The notes below the pieces were generated by a model that saw only the letters and a list, made by a program, of their open reading frames with translations, had not been told where the DNA came from and did not search any database. The translations under genes were made by a program, and so were the position numbers. A stretch of 37,042 bases of DNA from Perkinsus marinus ATCC 50983 (Eukaryota > Perkinsozoa > Perkinsida > Perkinsidae), in contig NW_003206658.1 of NCBI RefSeq assembly GCF_000006405.1, positions 295,020 to 332,061 on the forward strand. The letters are read 5' to 3'. This document shows positions 1 through 11,462 of this stretch, piece after piece (position 1 is the first letter of the stretch; every line of letters starts with the position of its first letter).

Positions 1-78
1 TTATCATTATTCCATTCTCTCTCTGCTCAAAATGATCAATCTTACGGATATTCACAAGTGTCATTGTTCTGGTGACGA

Positions 79-835
79 TCACTCGTTGTTCCATGCCAGA
101 GGTGAGTGAATTACAACGCCATCGAATCTTGTCAAGGGAAGCGAGTATAATACCCCTATAGCCGCCCAGATGGTCTTTACGACATGTCGAAAGTCCACCG
201 GTTCGAGTTGGTAGTGTCTCAGCCCTGATTCTGTTTTTCTCGTGAAGCTTAATTCAATTTCAATAGATTTTACAATCACTCCCGCTGAAGTTTAGCAATG
301 CCTATATCAGTTAGTTTTTGTTAGATGAACGATGATAGAACGAACGAAACTCCCAATGAGCGTTTCACCAGATTCGTCCGTTTCAGGAGAATCTTTCGTC
401 GCGCGACCCACCCACATCAACGAGTCTTCCAGATCTGCGAGACTTGGATCCCCTCCATTACGAAGTATGACCTCTCTGGTGCAGATGTGGACTGCCATGA
501 CGTTTTTGTTCAGGACGCATCGACTGACCCAGCGTGCAAGGACGGTAGTACTGATTGGCACAAGGTAGGTTGGCTTACATTGTATGTTCAACACAGCGTT
601 TGTCTCAGTTCATCACTCAAGACCCGCAATTGGGTTATGCCTTCTCCGGCCTCCCATCAAGCAAGGTATGCGATGGTTCAAGTTCATATCATACATAGGC
701 TACGTTACGGCTTATTTACGTTATGGTGCGCGTGACGCAAAGAGTTCGCGGCTACGGAAGGCCCATTCCCTCGAAGGGGCTTACGACTTTACGGTTGTGC
801 TGAACTGCCTTTCCGAAATTGACTCGCGCTTCCAT
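79..835 (-). CDS. Unknown 161-aa protein, three exons
   Basis: Not recognised. Exons on the minus strand are 835-756, 550-351 and 284-79; the phases (2, then 1) join into one 161-residue frame with a stop at 79-81. The protein starts MEARVNFGKAVQHNRK, has an acidic middle (ATKDSPETDESGE, about residues 77-90) and ends with a mixed hydrophobic part (IWAAIGVLYSLP). I see no signal peptide or clear TM span. The first intron is about 205 bases and the second 66. Other frames in 325-735 on the plus strand are open but less protein-like. It faces away from the 996-2610 gene, so the roughly 160 bases between them may hold a shared promoter. Function unknown. Confidence 0.5.
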
Positions 836-995
836 CGTGGGCATGTGTGTAGAGTGTTGGTCGACCTTCGATTTGGAGTTTCATGACCCTCCTACGACTT
901 AGTTTTTGTCGGACTGTTTGCAATGCTGCGTAAATCAGATTTATAATCTATCTCATCTCACGGAGTGCTCCGCTCCGCCCATCTGATTTTTTGTT

Positions 996-2610
996 ATGAG
1001 TGGTATTTTGCTTCAGAAGAATCTTCATCCGAGTCAAGACCATAAGCGACCATACTGGTCACTGTACGTTCCCGGAGGTTGTGGAATTCTGAACGTAATT
1101 GGCGAGAGGATCTGTTGTCTATCATGGGGCCTTTCAGAGCGCCCTCTTCGCCCTCCCTCCCTCGCAAGATGGTCAGGCCTTCGAGGTAGGGGTAGGAGAT
1201 GTATGTTTTTTACACCGGGCCTAGTGCGGCGACTGTTCACAGGGGCGAAATGGTTCCCTCGATGACGTGATTGTGTGGCTCGGGGTTCTGTTCAGGAACC
1301 TCCGCTCTTGTACAAGGAAGAGGGTTACATGATACGCTTCATGGAGGAGCCTTCCGATAGGCTATTGGCCATCGAGGAGTTGAGATGTCCTGTCGGCATG
1401 GACGCCTCCAGAGAAGCACGTTCCTGGCACTACGTATTCCCACAAGGACTCCAGTGGGTCTCTACTTGTTTTCTGCTGGGATGGTTGTGTTTTTCTGGTC
1501 AGACACTTCAAACTGGCGCTACCAGAATATGACGGGGCATCCTTCAGCGAGAGATTTTATAGAATACGGCGTTCTGAGCGCTTGTCGGACTCGCTGAGGT
1601 TGATTTATTATGGTACGCATCCGGATGATGGAGAGAAAGCACCTGTCGGTGATACGAAGCAACTGTTGCTGCCGATAATGAAGGCCTTTTGCAAATATGT
1701 GAGAGATGAGCTCGCGAATCGAGGAAAGGGCTACAGTGTGTTGAGGGTGGGAGGATTCGTTTCGTATGTGAGCTGCGAGAATTTCTGTTCAGCATGAACC
1801 GTTTATGAAGGTGGAACTAGATGCAGAGAGTCCTCAGAACGTCGTCAAGGTAGTGGTGGGATAATGATATGTTGGACGAGATTTCTCACAGGATATGTCT
1901 GAGGCCATGCCTGCTACAGCGTACTTGAAGAACTCGACGAACCCTGCGAAGCTCTGGGTAGGTTTATTGTTGCCGGACTCGTTTTGGAGCTCGCATGATG
2001 AGCTTGGCACGATCAAATGTTTGATGATAGTTGGGCGATTTGGAAGTTGTGATTTATTGACGGGGAAGATTGTAATTGTGGAAGCGCGCAGAAAGTTTCT
2101 GTATTCCCAGGTAGCTTTCCCGAAATGGAAGAGGCGACCGATATACACGGTGAAGAGTGGTGACGATTATGTGAAATTCGTTGTTGAGGATGATCGTCTG
2201 GCTGTGAAGGCTATGTCGTGTCCTGGGCGGAAACCTGGAAAAACGCTTCACAGGAAGTGATGATACTTTTCGCTGCTGAGCTGAGTGATGAGGTTGATTG
2301 TTCTGGCGTCAGGTTGATCCAGCCGTCTTGGGGAGGACTTGACCTCGCTGGTAGGGGGTTGAGCTATTCGATCGTCGGAGGTGCTGCGGCGAGTTTCGAA
2401 GATGTGGAAAAGGCGATTAGGTGGATGTATGCGGGCATGGATCCGCTAAGCATTGGTGAAGAAAGCATGAGGGAGCTGAGTCGGAAGAAGTCGAAAGGAT
2501 CCAGTGATAACGCCATGTTCATTCGAATGTTCTGTCAAATTCCATGGAAGCATGTCGAGGAGAAAAGGCGCTCTAAGAAGAGCAAAAAGAAATACACATT
2601 ATCAACTTGA
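996..2610 (+). CDS. Unknown 409-aa protein, seven exons
   Basis: Exons 996-1063, 1140-1185, 1296-1323, 1385-1746, 1793-1849, 1892-2203 and 2254-2610 add up to exactly 410 codons with all phases matching. The start (MSGILLQKNLHPSQ) is the first ATG after an AT-rich stretch. The long fourth exon contains LVFCWDGCVFLVRHFK followed by a charged region, and the sixth and seventh contain KIVIVEARRKFLYS and GLSYSIVGGAAASFEDVEKA. The C-terminus is very basic (EEKRRSKKSKKKY), suggesting a nuclear or RNA-binding location. I do not recognise the family. Introns are 42 to 110 bases. The individual splice sites of exons 2-4 are the least certain part; exons 4-7 are well supported. Confidence 0.6.
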
Positions 2611-3222
2611 GCGTGACGAAGGAGGCTGTGACAACATGTTGTCATGTAGATGTGAATGGGCATATGATGGTTGCTGAGAATGATCGGTGTTGTGTTCGTT
2701 CATACCTGAGACGCAAGCTCTAACTGTGGACGTGGCGTGTGTTACGAGGCGCCCACAAGTTGCGGATACCTCTTGAATGTATATCTCCCCATAGGATCAT
2801 ATGTAGAGGTCTTTCTATGAACGAGTTAGAACTCGGGTCTTGAGGGATAAGGCTGACGTTAGCGTGGCGTGGTCGAGATTCTCACACTGAGATTCAGAGA
2901 CTTCATGGGTCAAAATGATGAGAGTTTTGCAAGGGTATGTCGGATACCCCGACTCGGATTACATCTTCTGAGCGAGCTGAGAAGAAATGTCTTCGGGTGT
3001 CGTAGGTTGAATGTCAACCCTGTCTGCAGATTAGCTGGGTGTGGTCTAGAGAGCTCTTCAGACGAAAGCATTCATGCACGCTCTGGGGCAGTCATGTAGG
3101 GGTAGTTTAAGTGTCGTGGGATCTCGTTAGGAGTAGTGGCCATTCGAGTAGATACAGTTTGTATCCCAGTCTACACTGACATATGGACATACTACGACCG
3201 AATGCGTCGACTTATATTCATT
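2611..3222. other. Intergenic stretch, nothing recognised
   Basis: No convincing exon chain. One 76-codon plus-strand frame at 2869-3099 has no recognisable motif and no splice partner. The stretch ends at the tRNA-Arg gene. Confidence 0.5.
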
Positions 3223-3296
3223 GCCCGATTAGTTCAGCTGGATAGAATGTCTGCCTACGGAGCAGATGGTCGTAGGTTCGAATCCTGCATCGGGTA
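3223..3296 (+). tRNA. tRNA-Arg (anticodon ACG)
   Basis: A full cloverleaf can be folded: acceptor GCCCGAT pairs with ATCGGGT (one G-U), the D arm is GTTC/GAAT, the anticodon stem is TCTGC/GCAGA around loop CTACGGA giving anticodon ACG, and the T arm GTAGG/CCTGC closes the loop TTCGAAT. Discriminator base A. No intron. A strong T-run terminator is not obvious just downstream. Confidence 0.92.
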
Positions 3297-3874
3297 TTAT
3301 TATAGCTGCTTGTTGCCCTTTGAATGTAGGAGCGTGACTTGACACAACTGAGAAGACAACATCCACAAACTTCTGCCGTCGTTGCTCAGGTCGCGCCATG
3401 AATATAACAATCGGATAAGAATGCACTCACAATTCGAGCGACGTACTGCCATTGTCTCTGTCGTGGGGACGGCTTTGCGCTGTGAGTGGAAGGAAATCGA
3501 CTCTAGTAGAGGTGATAGTGATGAGTTCATTTTTGATACCCCTTTTTCTACAATTCAAGTCCCTGTTGAGTTATGTGACAAATCCGATCCCTAGTGGAAT
3601 GAGTGTGAGACATGCCCAAAATTGCAATTAAGTTGATGCTATCAGACACTACTAAATCCAACGCTCCCAAAATGATACACGAGCGAAGTTACAGCGGTCT
3701 ACACTAAGAGGACGTTGAGACGAGGTTGCTACGCTCCGCTGTGAAACATGTGTTTGAAATGCTTGTATGCATAAACCGCACGCCCAGATGATCGATTTGT
3801 TCACAGCTAATTTAACGTAGGGCGACGCTGCTCCTTCACACTCAGTCCATCGCGAGCAGGTCTGTTTCGTCAGC
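3297..3874. other. Intergenic, leader of RPS25
   Basis: No supported gene. A plus-strand frame from the ATG at 3421 (57 codons, containing VVGTALRCEWKEIDSS) is the only candidate and stays unproven. The word CGCTCCGC occurs at 3732-3739. The sequence just before the RPS25 ATG ends TTTCGTCAG, which could be a splice or trans-splice acceptor. Confidence 0.4.
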
Positions 3875-4307
3875 ATGGGACCTAAGATTCAAAAGTCAAA
3901 GGAGGCCAAGGCTAAGGCCGCTATGGCCGGTGGCAAGGGTAAGAAGAAGAAGTGGTCTAAGGGAAAGGTAATACCACATTTCTCTCAAATCATGGTGGTG
4001 ATAGATGGTGCTCGTGGGTAGGTCCAGGAGAAGCTCAATAATGCTGTCTGCTGGGATAAGGCTACCGTTGCTAAGCTCCAGAAGGAGATCCCCAAGGCCA
4101 AGTTGATCACCCCCGCTATCGTGTCTGAGCGTATCAAGGTAGAGCAGTGGAAGATTCAAAACAGGTCCGATGATGGTCCATGTGGTTTAGGTCAATGGTT
4201 CTTTGGCTCGTCAAGCTCTCCGTATGCTCGAGACTACCGGTCAGATCCAGAGGGTTGGCGTGCCTCACTCTCGTGCTCTCATCTACACCAGGAAGATCAC
4301 CGCTTAA
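3875..4307 (+). CDS. RPS25: 40S ribosomal protein eS25
   Basis: Structural protein of the cytosolic small ribosomal subunit near the E site. Three exons (3875-3967, 4022-4138, 4191-4307) give 108 residues, the usual eS25 length. The N-terminus is the typical Lys/Ala-rich tail ([16 protein letters not shown]), followed by the winged-helix core ([41 protein letters not shown]). Both introns are short (54 and 52 bases) with GTAATA and GTAGAG donors and TAG acceptors. The ATG directly follows a CAG. Gene and family are certain; only the first residue relies on choosing this ATG. Confidence 0.96.
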
Positions 4308-4461
4308 TCAAGCTTGAATTCTCCGGGTGTTGGCACCGACGAAACTGTTGCTTGCTTCTGACCATCCTCGTTATTGTCGAGTTATCAATTGTGTCTATAG
4401 GGGGAGGTTGGAATTGTCTTTCGGCAGAGTAGAAGATTCTCTCGAGAACTGCTCGTTGCAA

Positions 4462-5690
4462 ATGGGTTGCTGCGCTATCGTTCCAGAAGCTCACATAGGT
4501 GTGGTTGAGAGGTTCGGCAAGTTCGACCGCACCGAGCATCCGGGCTGCGTGTGCCTGATTCCCTGCGTCACTGACGTCAGTGGTATGGTCCCTCTTAACG
4601 TGAGGCAGCTGAATGTTAGAGTGGAAACTAAAACTTCTGATAACGTGTTTGTAATTATGGAAGTTTCGGTTCAGTACGAAGCCATACCCGAAAAGGTAGT
4701 TTGTAAATATGGCCCAGAACGCTCGAGAAATATATTTCGTTTTTCTAGGCGTATGATGCTTTCTATCGTCTCACTTCACCGGCCGGGCAGATAAACTCCT
4801 ACGTTTACGACGTCGTGAGGTCCTCGGCACCAACAATGGCATTGGATGAGGTTTTTGAGGAAAAGCAGAAAATCGCCGTAGATGTGAGTTGTTACTCGAT
4901 GAGGCTGATACTGTTGTTGTGAGTGTACTCATGGTCAGATCAAGAATCAGCTTATTGATGCTATGACTGGTTTCGGGTTCCGAATTCTGGATGCACTGGT
5001 CGTCGACATCGAGCCTGATTACACGGTGAAGGACGCGATGAACGAACAGAACGCTAGTGAGACGGGATTGTTGGTGACACGTGGGGTGACAGTAGGTCAG
5101 GTCGTCGTATGCGCATTGCGGCTCAAGAGAAGGCCGAAGCTGAGAAGATCATGTTGGTGAAGAACGCTGAAGCTGAGGCTGAGTCGAAGTTCCTCGCTGG
5201 TCAGGGAATCGCCAGGCAGAGACAGGTGAGGAATTATCGCATCGCTCCGCTGTTGTTTTTGTGAGTGGTTGTAATAGGCTATTATAGAGGGGTTGAAGAC
5301 GAGTGTTGAGTCTTTCACCGAGTCCACTCGGGGAATCTCCTCGAAGGACGTTATGGAGCTACTCTTGATAACGCAGCATTTCGACACGATTAAGGTGAGG
5401 AGGGGGACGGACGGATGAAGGGATAAGTTTTGTGATAGAATTATGAGGAATACTCTGCTCGAGCTCTTAAGCGTTTGAAACTGTTGGTGTTTGCGAAATT
5501 CCTGTATATCTTTTTATGAGGGCGATCTGTTGACCGCAACAGAGATGAAGACGAGGCTAGAGTCATAATCAATTCTCAGGACCTGGCTTCAACGTCGAAG
5601 TCGCAGACGATATTCATACCGCACAACCCGGGTGCTGTTGGGGAGATAGCGCAGGAGATCATGTCGAGTCTGAAGCCTCCGAAGGAGTAG
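4462..5690 (+). CDS. HIR-type SPFH/stomatin-prohibitin membrane-scaffold protein
   Basis: Six exons (4462-4695, 4749-4883, 4939-5056, 5101-5225, 5290-5394, 5580-5690) encode 275 residues. Hypersensitive-induced-response proteins are SPFH-domain proteins that oligomerise under membranes. The N-terminus MGCC fits N-myristoylation plus palmitoylation, as in plant HIRs. The SPFH core is clear ([56 protein letters not shown]), followed by the coiled-coil ([18 protein letters not shown]) and the conserved tail ([11 protein letters not shown]). The length matches the family. In exon 5 the acceptor is the second AG (TAGAG), giving GLKTSVESF. The last intron (185 bases) is the longest. HIR rather than true prohibitin, because of the N-terminus and tail. 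Confidence 0.93.
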
Positions 5691-5980
5691 GAGGAACCCT
5701 CCTCTTTGTTGTTGTCGCTGTTGGAGGCCGAATGCAGCTTTAATATTCTGGTGGTGATCAGGAGTATCTTAAATTGAAAGTAACTCTGTAGGCTGAAAAA
5801 GTAACGTAGATTTTTTAGAGGAAAATATTGTTGTCGAAATAGTAGACGCTCAGTCGCTCTCTGAAGGACAGCGATTGTTAAATGCGTCACCCTTATCATC
5901 GGTTTTTATTTATCTGCTCGAGCCTTGCGTTGTCGTACTCAATACATGATGGGAAGACGTTGAGGAATCGTAAGGGTGCG
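5691..5980. other. Intergenic or unresolved 5' part of the next gene
   Basis: AT-rich. An ATG at 5881 opens a short frame with a signal-peptide-like start (FLFICSSLALSYS), which might be the first exon of the next gene, but I found no splice join that keeps frame. Confidence 0.3.
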
Positions 5981-6294
5981 CAAGTGGAGCAAGATTCATG
6001 ACTTGGTATTGTTTTTGGAGGTGTTTCGATGGGGCCTCGCCGAACGTCTACGAGAACGCTCCCGACCAACGCTGATTCATGTAAAGGACGAGTTGGCGGA
6101 GAGACGGTATCGGTAATATCGTCGACGGAGGAATCGCAGGAGCTGGATGCCCTGTTGGAGCTTTCGGTGATATTGTGGAAGTCGCGAATGGGATGTGACT
6201 GTTGTGTGTGGTTTAGGGTGAGGATAATAGTGTTGATGAAGAGCAGGAATTTTTATTCAAGGGGAAATCGCGAACAGCGGAGAAGTCGAAGTGA
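5981..6294 (+). CDS. Unknown small protein, 3' three exons (start unresolved)
   Basis: Not recognised. Supported exons are about 5981-6080 (frame WSKIHDLVLFLEVFRWGLAE, then RLRERSRPTLIH), 6140-6166 (ELDALLELS) and 6217-6294 (GEDNSVDEEQEFLFKGKSRT, stop TGA at 6292). Introns of 59 and 50 bases join them in phase 0. The first part looks helical and amphipathic, the end is acidic then basic. The upstream exon carrying the start codon is not settled. Two other frames in the same area are open but fit the splice signals less well. Confidence 0.45.
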
Positions 6295-6806
6295 GCTCCT
6301 TATTGGCATCTCATGGGCTGTTAGGTGACGTTACGCTGAAAATCAGAATTGACTTCTGTCGTAAAATGCGATTTTAGGAACAGTTTTGTGAGCAACTGTG
6401 CGGTTATGGTTACATTTTAGGCGAGCTTCGTGTAATGTTAAAGGTCGGCGGAAAGAGAGGGAATCCGGGCAGGGCGCATCGACTGGATTCGCTGCGTGGA
6501 ATAAGGGTAGTAAAACTGGGAGTAGGTGTGATTTTGATTATGGAATTTTTGTGATGAGAAGGTGGTTGATGCTTTTTTCAAGTATTATGATAACAGTTCA
6601 CGTGGGGTTGGAATTGTTTAGGAAATTGTTCAGAATGTGAAGTATTGATCCTTGGCAAGTTTAGCTCGTCTCGAGCTATGTGGAGTGCTGGGTTGAGTAC
6701 ATTTGATCGATCGTTAATTTCGAGGCAATCTAGATGCGCCCGTTGGGGGTATTGTCGTCCGCGTCGCTTGGACGGAGGAGAGAGAAATTTATAAAGTTCG
6801 TGTTTG
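6295..6806. other. Gap before GCN5
   Basis: No gene supported. An 80-codon plus frame at 6398-6640 has no motif. The last bases before the GCN5 ATG contain an in-frame stop, so GCN5 does not extend upstream without another exon. Confidence 0.4.
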
Positions 6807-9403
6807 ATGAGCTCTTTAGCGGTGGCGGCAGAGGAGGATTCGGGTGGCATCACGTTCGAGTGTATCACGAATGACGTCCCTGTCGTTAACCCCAGTGAGG
6901 AGCAGGTTGAGAGGCTGAAGAAATTGGTGGCTTGTAAGAACCTTTTCGCGCGGCAGCTACCGAAGATGCCGAAAGAGTAGTACTGGCAGGGAATCATCCA
7001 GGAACCTATAATGTTTCCGGGGAGAACTCATTTTGAATTTTCCACCTAGGAACACATTCTTCAATCAGTTTCTCATGTAGGAACATCATTTTCCCCATTG
7101 TTATCAAATCCTGGGGAGCGTTGTTTCTCAAAGCTAGAGGGGTCCTTGAATATTAGGACAGCAGTGGGGGGATATTTATGGGAGTTTGAGATTCAACTTC
7201 GAGAACACGACTCAGCTGAACTAGAATCGATGCACGTTAACTGGGCAGGAAGAAGTCTGGCGGGTTTTATCGTTCCATGTCGCCGTCGTGAATTTATGGT
7301 GAATCGAGCGGAGCGATGCTGCGGTTGTATTGGTCTCATGTAGGTACATTGCAAAGTTGGTGTTTGATCGCCGACATACTACGTACACTATGTGGAAAGA
7401 AGGAGCCTTGATAGGCGCTGTCTGCTTCCGGTGCTACTTCAAATACGGTCTGCTGGAGATAGCATTTCTTGCTGTAACGAGTGATGAACAAGTGAAGGTA
7501 GTGGGGGAGTGGGAGGGTTGAGTATTCACTTGTAGTGGTGGGGTGAGTAAAGAGGCACTACTAGTAATTTGGGGTGAATTCGCGGTGGAGTGGTATTGGT
7601 GTGTAGGGCTATGGTACGCGGCTGATGAATCGACTGAAGGAGTTCATCAAGCAGTGCAATCCGCATATAGAGGCGGCCGCGCCAGAGTTTCGGCTGATCA
7701 CACATTTCATAACGTATGCGGATAATGCTGCTGTGGGGTATTTTGCAAAACAAGTGGGTTGGAATTTGACCGCGCGCCACGAAATTCAATTGCTTTTATT
7801 AGGGGTTCACCAAGCACGTCAAAGTGCCCAAGTACATCTGGTCAGGGTGAGCTGGATGATAATTTCGTGGCGCGTGACGGAATTTTCATCGTTTAGGATG
7901 ATCAAATCGTATGAAGGTGCCCACATGATGTCGGTGGAGCTCGCCTTGGATGTGAATTATCTCCGAGTGGCTGATATGCTCTCTGAAACTCGACAGAAGA
8001 TCTGGCAAGATGCACTGTAGGAGGGGTTGTCAATTTTGAATTTCATGGCGCGTGACGGTGATGACCCGTATCGTGTATTTGAAGGGTGTGAATTTCGTGG
8101 CGCGTGACAGTTGACGTCACTGGGGAGATTGTTAAGAATCATGTGTCTGAAGGGCGTGAATTTTGTGGCGCGTGACGGAACGATTAGGCCTGGGGGATTT
8201 TTTATGTAGGGACGAACGCCCCCCCGTAGAGATGCCTCCGTTGTGCGACGCTCAGCAGCTGCCCGATCCTCTACCCGTAGATCAACTTCCCGGGGTAAGT
8301 GTATGCAGTCCGTTGAGGAAATGCAAGATTGCAAGATGCGGATTTGCTGGATGGTTCAGATTGAACGATCGAATTTGAAAAGACATAATTCGATTACTCC
8401 GGCGAAATCTGATGGGGAATCAGCTCGCGAGAATGCCGACCTGAAAGAGTGGGCCGACGGTTCCTCGGGTGATGACGATGTTATTGTCGTTGTTGTGCAG
8501 GTCTTTGGAGAGCCGATTATTGTCGTTAACAGAGGCTTGCTTTGAGCACGAGTCCAGCTGGCCCTTTAGAATTCCTGTTGCTGTTAAGGACGCTCCTGAC
8601 TACTATATGGTAGTTTGTTGGAGTTCCTATATGGAGTAGTGAAAAAAATACTTCACGACTACTGCATAGCGCGAATAGCGGGGTTTTCACAGAGTATCAC
8701 GCGTAAAACGATTGGGCCTACTTTGAATCTTACCATCATGCGAGCTTGGATATTTTCGTTTTTATGTGATCCGTTTAGATAATAAAACATCCTTCGGATC
8801 TGTCTAGTATAAAGAAGAAGTTGCTCACTCATCAGTTGACGACGATCAGGGAGTATCGTCGTGATATGATGCGAATTTTCGACAACTGCCGTTTTTACAA
8901 CGGGGATGATGGAAATATTTACGTCAAGTGGGAAGTAGCTGCTGGGAAAAATCGAAGGTAATAGTTTTGATCAGATGCGCCAGGGAATTGGAGAAATTTG
9001 CATTTACTCGGTTGAAGCAAGTTGAGGCTGATTTTGGAGGAGATGATGCTGATGAGCTTATGAACGGCAGCAGCGAAAAACGGTAGGTAAGGGGCTGCTG
9101 AATAGACTTTGTGCATGTGGGTGGAGACTAGAAGTGGCTCTCCTCAGCTGAGCTCTGGAGTTCCCTCACTGAGTATGGAAGTTTATCTACGAGTTAGGTT
9201 AGAAGTGTACAGAAACTAAGAAAATTTGCGAAAATTTTCGAAAAAAATTCATATTGTCACCAACACATGGAGTTGACTCTGTGCATGTTTTCTCACACTA
9301 ATGGTGATCATTCATTGGTGTTGTCAGGAGTACTACGCCGAGCAACGACTCGAGAGGATCTGTTGTGGGGAAGAGACGGAGGGTCGGCAGCCAACGAGGC
9401 TGA
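6807..9403 (+). CDS. GCN5: GCN5-type histone acetyltransferase (HAT plus bromodomain)
   Basis: Nuclear SAGA-type lysine acetyltransferase. Supported exons: 6807-6976, 7344-7497, 7607-7753, 7803-7846, 7897-8016, 8210-8294, 8501-8609, 8779-8927, 8975-9082 and 9328-9403; one or two linker exons between 8328 and 8494 are not settled. Landmarks in order: [11 protein letters not shown] joined to [11 protein letters not shown], catalytic-Glu strand [15 protein letters not shown], acetyl-CoA loop [40 protein letters not shown], then VDQLPG. The bromodomain follows: [52 protein letters not shown]. The last exon adds a basic tail ([13 protein letters not shown]) that looks like a nuclear localisation signal. 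Introns hold copies of all three MITE families. No PCAF N-terminal domain is seen. Confidence 0.93.
6988..7142 (+). repeat. MITE3 copy in GCN5 intron 1
   Basis: Starts a few bases after the donor (GGAATCATCCAGGAACC) and ends CTCAAAGCTAGAGGGGTC. Confidence 0.75.
7769..8180. repeat. Cluster of a 20-bp dispersed word (GAATTTCGTGGCGCGTGAC)
   Basis: Five copies (one reversed, near 7771; forward near 7862, 8037, 8092 and 8157) lie in consecutive GCN5 introns. Further copies are in the 14232-14279 intron and, reversed, near 36548 in SEC62. Confidence 0.75.
8639..8725 (-). repeat. MITE2 partial copy in a GCN5 intron
   Basis: Contains ACTTCACGACTACTGCATAG and TTTTCACAGAGTATCACG, the reverse of the MITE2 core; ends not preserved. 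It lies in the intron that splits the bromodomain. Confidence 0.65.
9133..9300 (+). repeat. MITE1 copy in the last GCN5 intron
   Basis: Diverged copy with the CCTCAGCTGAGCTC, GAAGTGTACAGAAA and TTGTCACCAACACATG blocks. Confidence 0.7.
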
Positions 9404-9714
9404 GTTGTGCTGTTATAATTACAATACGATTGCCTTTTTCATCTGAGGGCGTTGTTGAGCTCAGTCGGGGTGGTGGAAAAAGTGGTATGTGTGCTCGAAG
9501 ACGTCTCAGGGCACAGGAGTTTATCTTCGTATTGGACTAGTGTATTGTTATGCTATAGGGCTATATGGGATTGATATCAATATTATTTTCATCCTAAATT
9601 TTTTTATTTCCATTATTTTCTAATCGGAATTTTTTGCTGCCCAATACTCGTCGTAGAGTTTTGATAGGATGGGGAGCGTAATGCTGTTTTATTAGATTGT
9701 ATCTCGTTCCTTAT
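9404..9714. other. Intergenic between GCN5 and the CRT-like gene
   Basis: AT-rich, no exon seen; presumably GCN5 3' end and promoter of the next gene. Confidence 0.4.
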
Positions 9715-11462
9715 ATGGGCTCGGAAACGGAGAAGGGAATGCCTCCTCCGCTGGAGATACCACTGCTACCACAAGTGGTACGGCGTGGGAATCGAACCAG
9801 GGATATATCGGTTGTTCATGTTTGACAGGAGGCTACACCGCGTCGCCAAAACTGCGCTGAGTTTTTGTGCCAGCCGCGCAACGTCCTCATAGTGCTCGCG
9901 CTGTTGCTTTGCATTGCTGGAAGCATCAACGATGTCTCTTGTAAGATAGTTCAGAACGTCTATGGACAGGAGTAAGCCATCCCCTATTCCTCCAGAAGGC
10001 CTAAGTCGTCGCTGTTTTAGTTACGCCTTTTTCGTTGACCAGTTCTGCAATGTTGGGTATATGGTGATGACAGCGATTCCGGCGATGGTATTGCGTAGCG
10101 AGAGAAAGCGCGAGAAAGACCCACAGGAAACCTTCCCGCCTCAGTAGGTTGTCATTCCCTAGCGTTGAGGAAATATATGTTCGCTTTCCTCAGCTGAGCT
10201 CAGGCGTTTCCTCACTGATTATAGGACTTCGGTAAAAATATGGAGGAGTCGATGATAATCTCCCGAAATTCCCTCAGAGTTCTCGTTTTGTGGTTGAGCA
10301 TCTGCGTATTTTCCCGCACTGTCTCTCGTGCTGAAATCATGTTAGCTGTGAAGGTACAAATTCGCCATTATGGGCCTCCTGGACGGTCTGGGTACCCTCT
10401 TCAGCAGCATAGGGGGGCCCTCGACCCCTGGCCAGTTCCAGACGGTTCTTAATCAAACGCTAATCCCAGTGACTATGATTTGCAGTAGTCTCGTCCTTGG
10501 TACAACCTACACTGGGAAGTCCATCGTGAGTTATTGATCGGTTGTGTATGTGCTGTGGTCATCAAGCATGTTCTCAGGGCGCGGCGTTCATCGTCTTTGT
10601 CAGCGCTTGCGTTACTGTCGTCCCCTCCTTCAGTGGTGCCTCTGTTGCCAACTGCAGCGGACTGTCGGTTTGCTTGTGAGTGTAGCTGATGAATGATGTG
10701 AATGTAGTCGATTTCAATAGGTACTTCCTGTCCAACATTCCTATGGCCCTTTCTAACGTGTATAAAGAGTCGGGCTTCAACAACTACAGTGTTGGTGTGT
10801 GGACTATGACAGCTTATGTTGCCGCCTACCAAACAATCATATCATTCGGTCTTGGTTTCCTCCAGTGCGTTCCGTACCTGTCTGGACAGCCCGGAGGCGT
10901 TCCTCTCTCACCGAAATCGGTCGTGTTCAATTTTCTCAACGCCTTCAGCTTCTCCGTCGGCCCTGCCGGACTGCTACTACTAGCTTACTGCGTCGTCAAC
11001 CTCGTATTCAACGTGCTCGGTGTGGCAGTGACTAGATATGGATCGGCTCTACAGGTCGGTGCCATCATGTGCTCCCTGGCCTATGCAGTGAAGTTACCCG
11101 TGTCGAGTTTGCTGTACACGAGCTCCTTCCTTATGGGTGAAGACTATGCTGAAAGCTTCTCCCCTTACTCCCTGATTGGAGTCGTCGGAGTAACTACTGG
11201 GTTTATCTTGTATGTACGCTACAGCAACTTGGGCGGCACGGAGGATCGCACTGAGTTCGCCACCCCGATGCAGGTGAGGCATGCGCCTGTGTTTGTGGTT
11301 GAGTGTCGTGATACATTTTTGATTCGTTTTCAGACGTCCTACGAAGAGCCTTGGGCCTTCCATGAGCGTGTCGTTGGATGTGTGTCCTCTGGAGTGGTGC
11401 CACACACCCCTATTGCTGATAGGAGTACCACGCCTCGTTTCAATATGAATGAAGGAGCTTGA
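9715..11462 (+). CDS. CRT-like (chloroquine-resistance-transporter family) membrane transporter
   Basis: Seven exons (9715-9774, 9829-9971, 10021-10143, 10354-10525, 10578-10675, 10721-11273, 11334-11462) give 425 residues with all phases matching. CRT-like proteins are drug/metabolite-superfamily carriers with ten TM spans, in vacuolar or plastid membranes; the substrate here is unknown. Visible: a short soluble N-terminus (MGSETEKGMPPPLEIPLL), TM1 VLIVLALLLCIAGSIN, YAFFVDQFCNVGYMVMTAIP, the repeat signature FAIMGLLDGLGTLF, VLNQTLIPVTMI, GAAFIVFVSACVTVVPSF, and the second-half signature NIPMALSNVYKESGF followed by four more hydrophobic spans. The C-terminus is soluble. A MITE1 copy fills intron 3. 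Intron 6 (60 bases) is a multiple of three without a stop, so retention would still give an open frame. Confidence 0.9.
10160..10322 (+). repeat. MITE1 copy in CRT-like intron 3
   Basis: From AGCGTTGAGGAAATATATG to GCGTATTTTCCCGCACTG. Confidence 0.75.

Noticed and set aside
9775-9828. B-box-like TTCGATTCC on the minus strand in intron 1 of the CRT-like gene
   Set aside because: No T stem or acceptor pairing around it; chance match.
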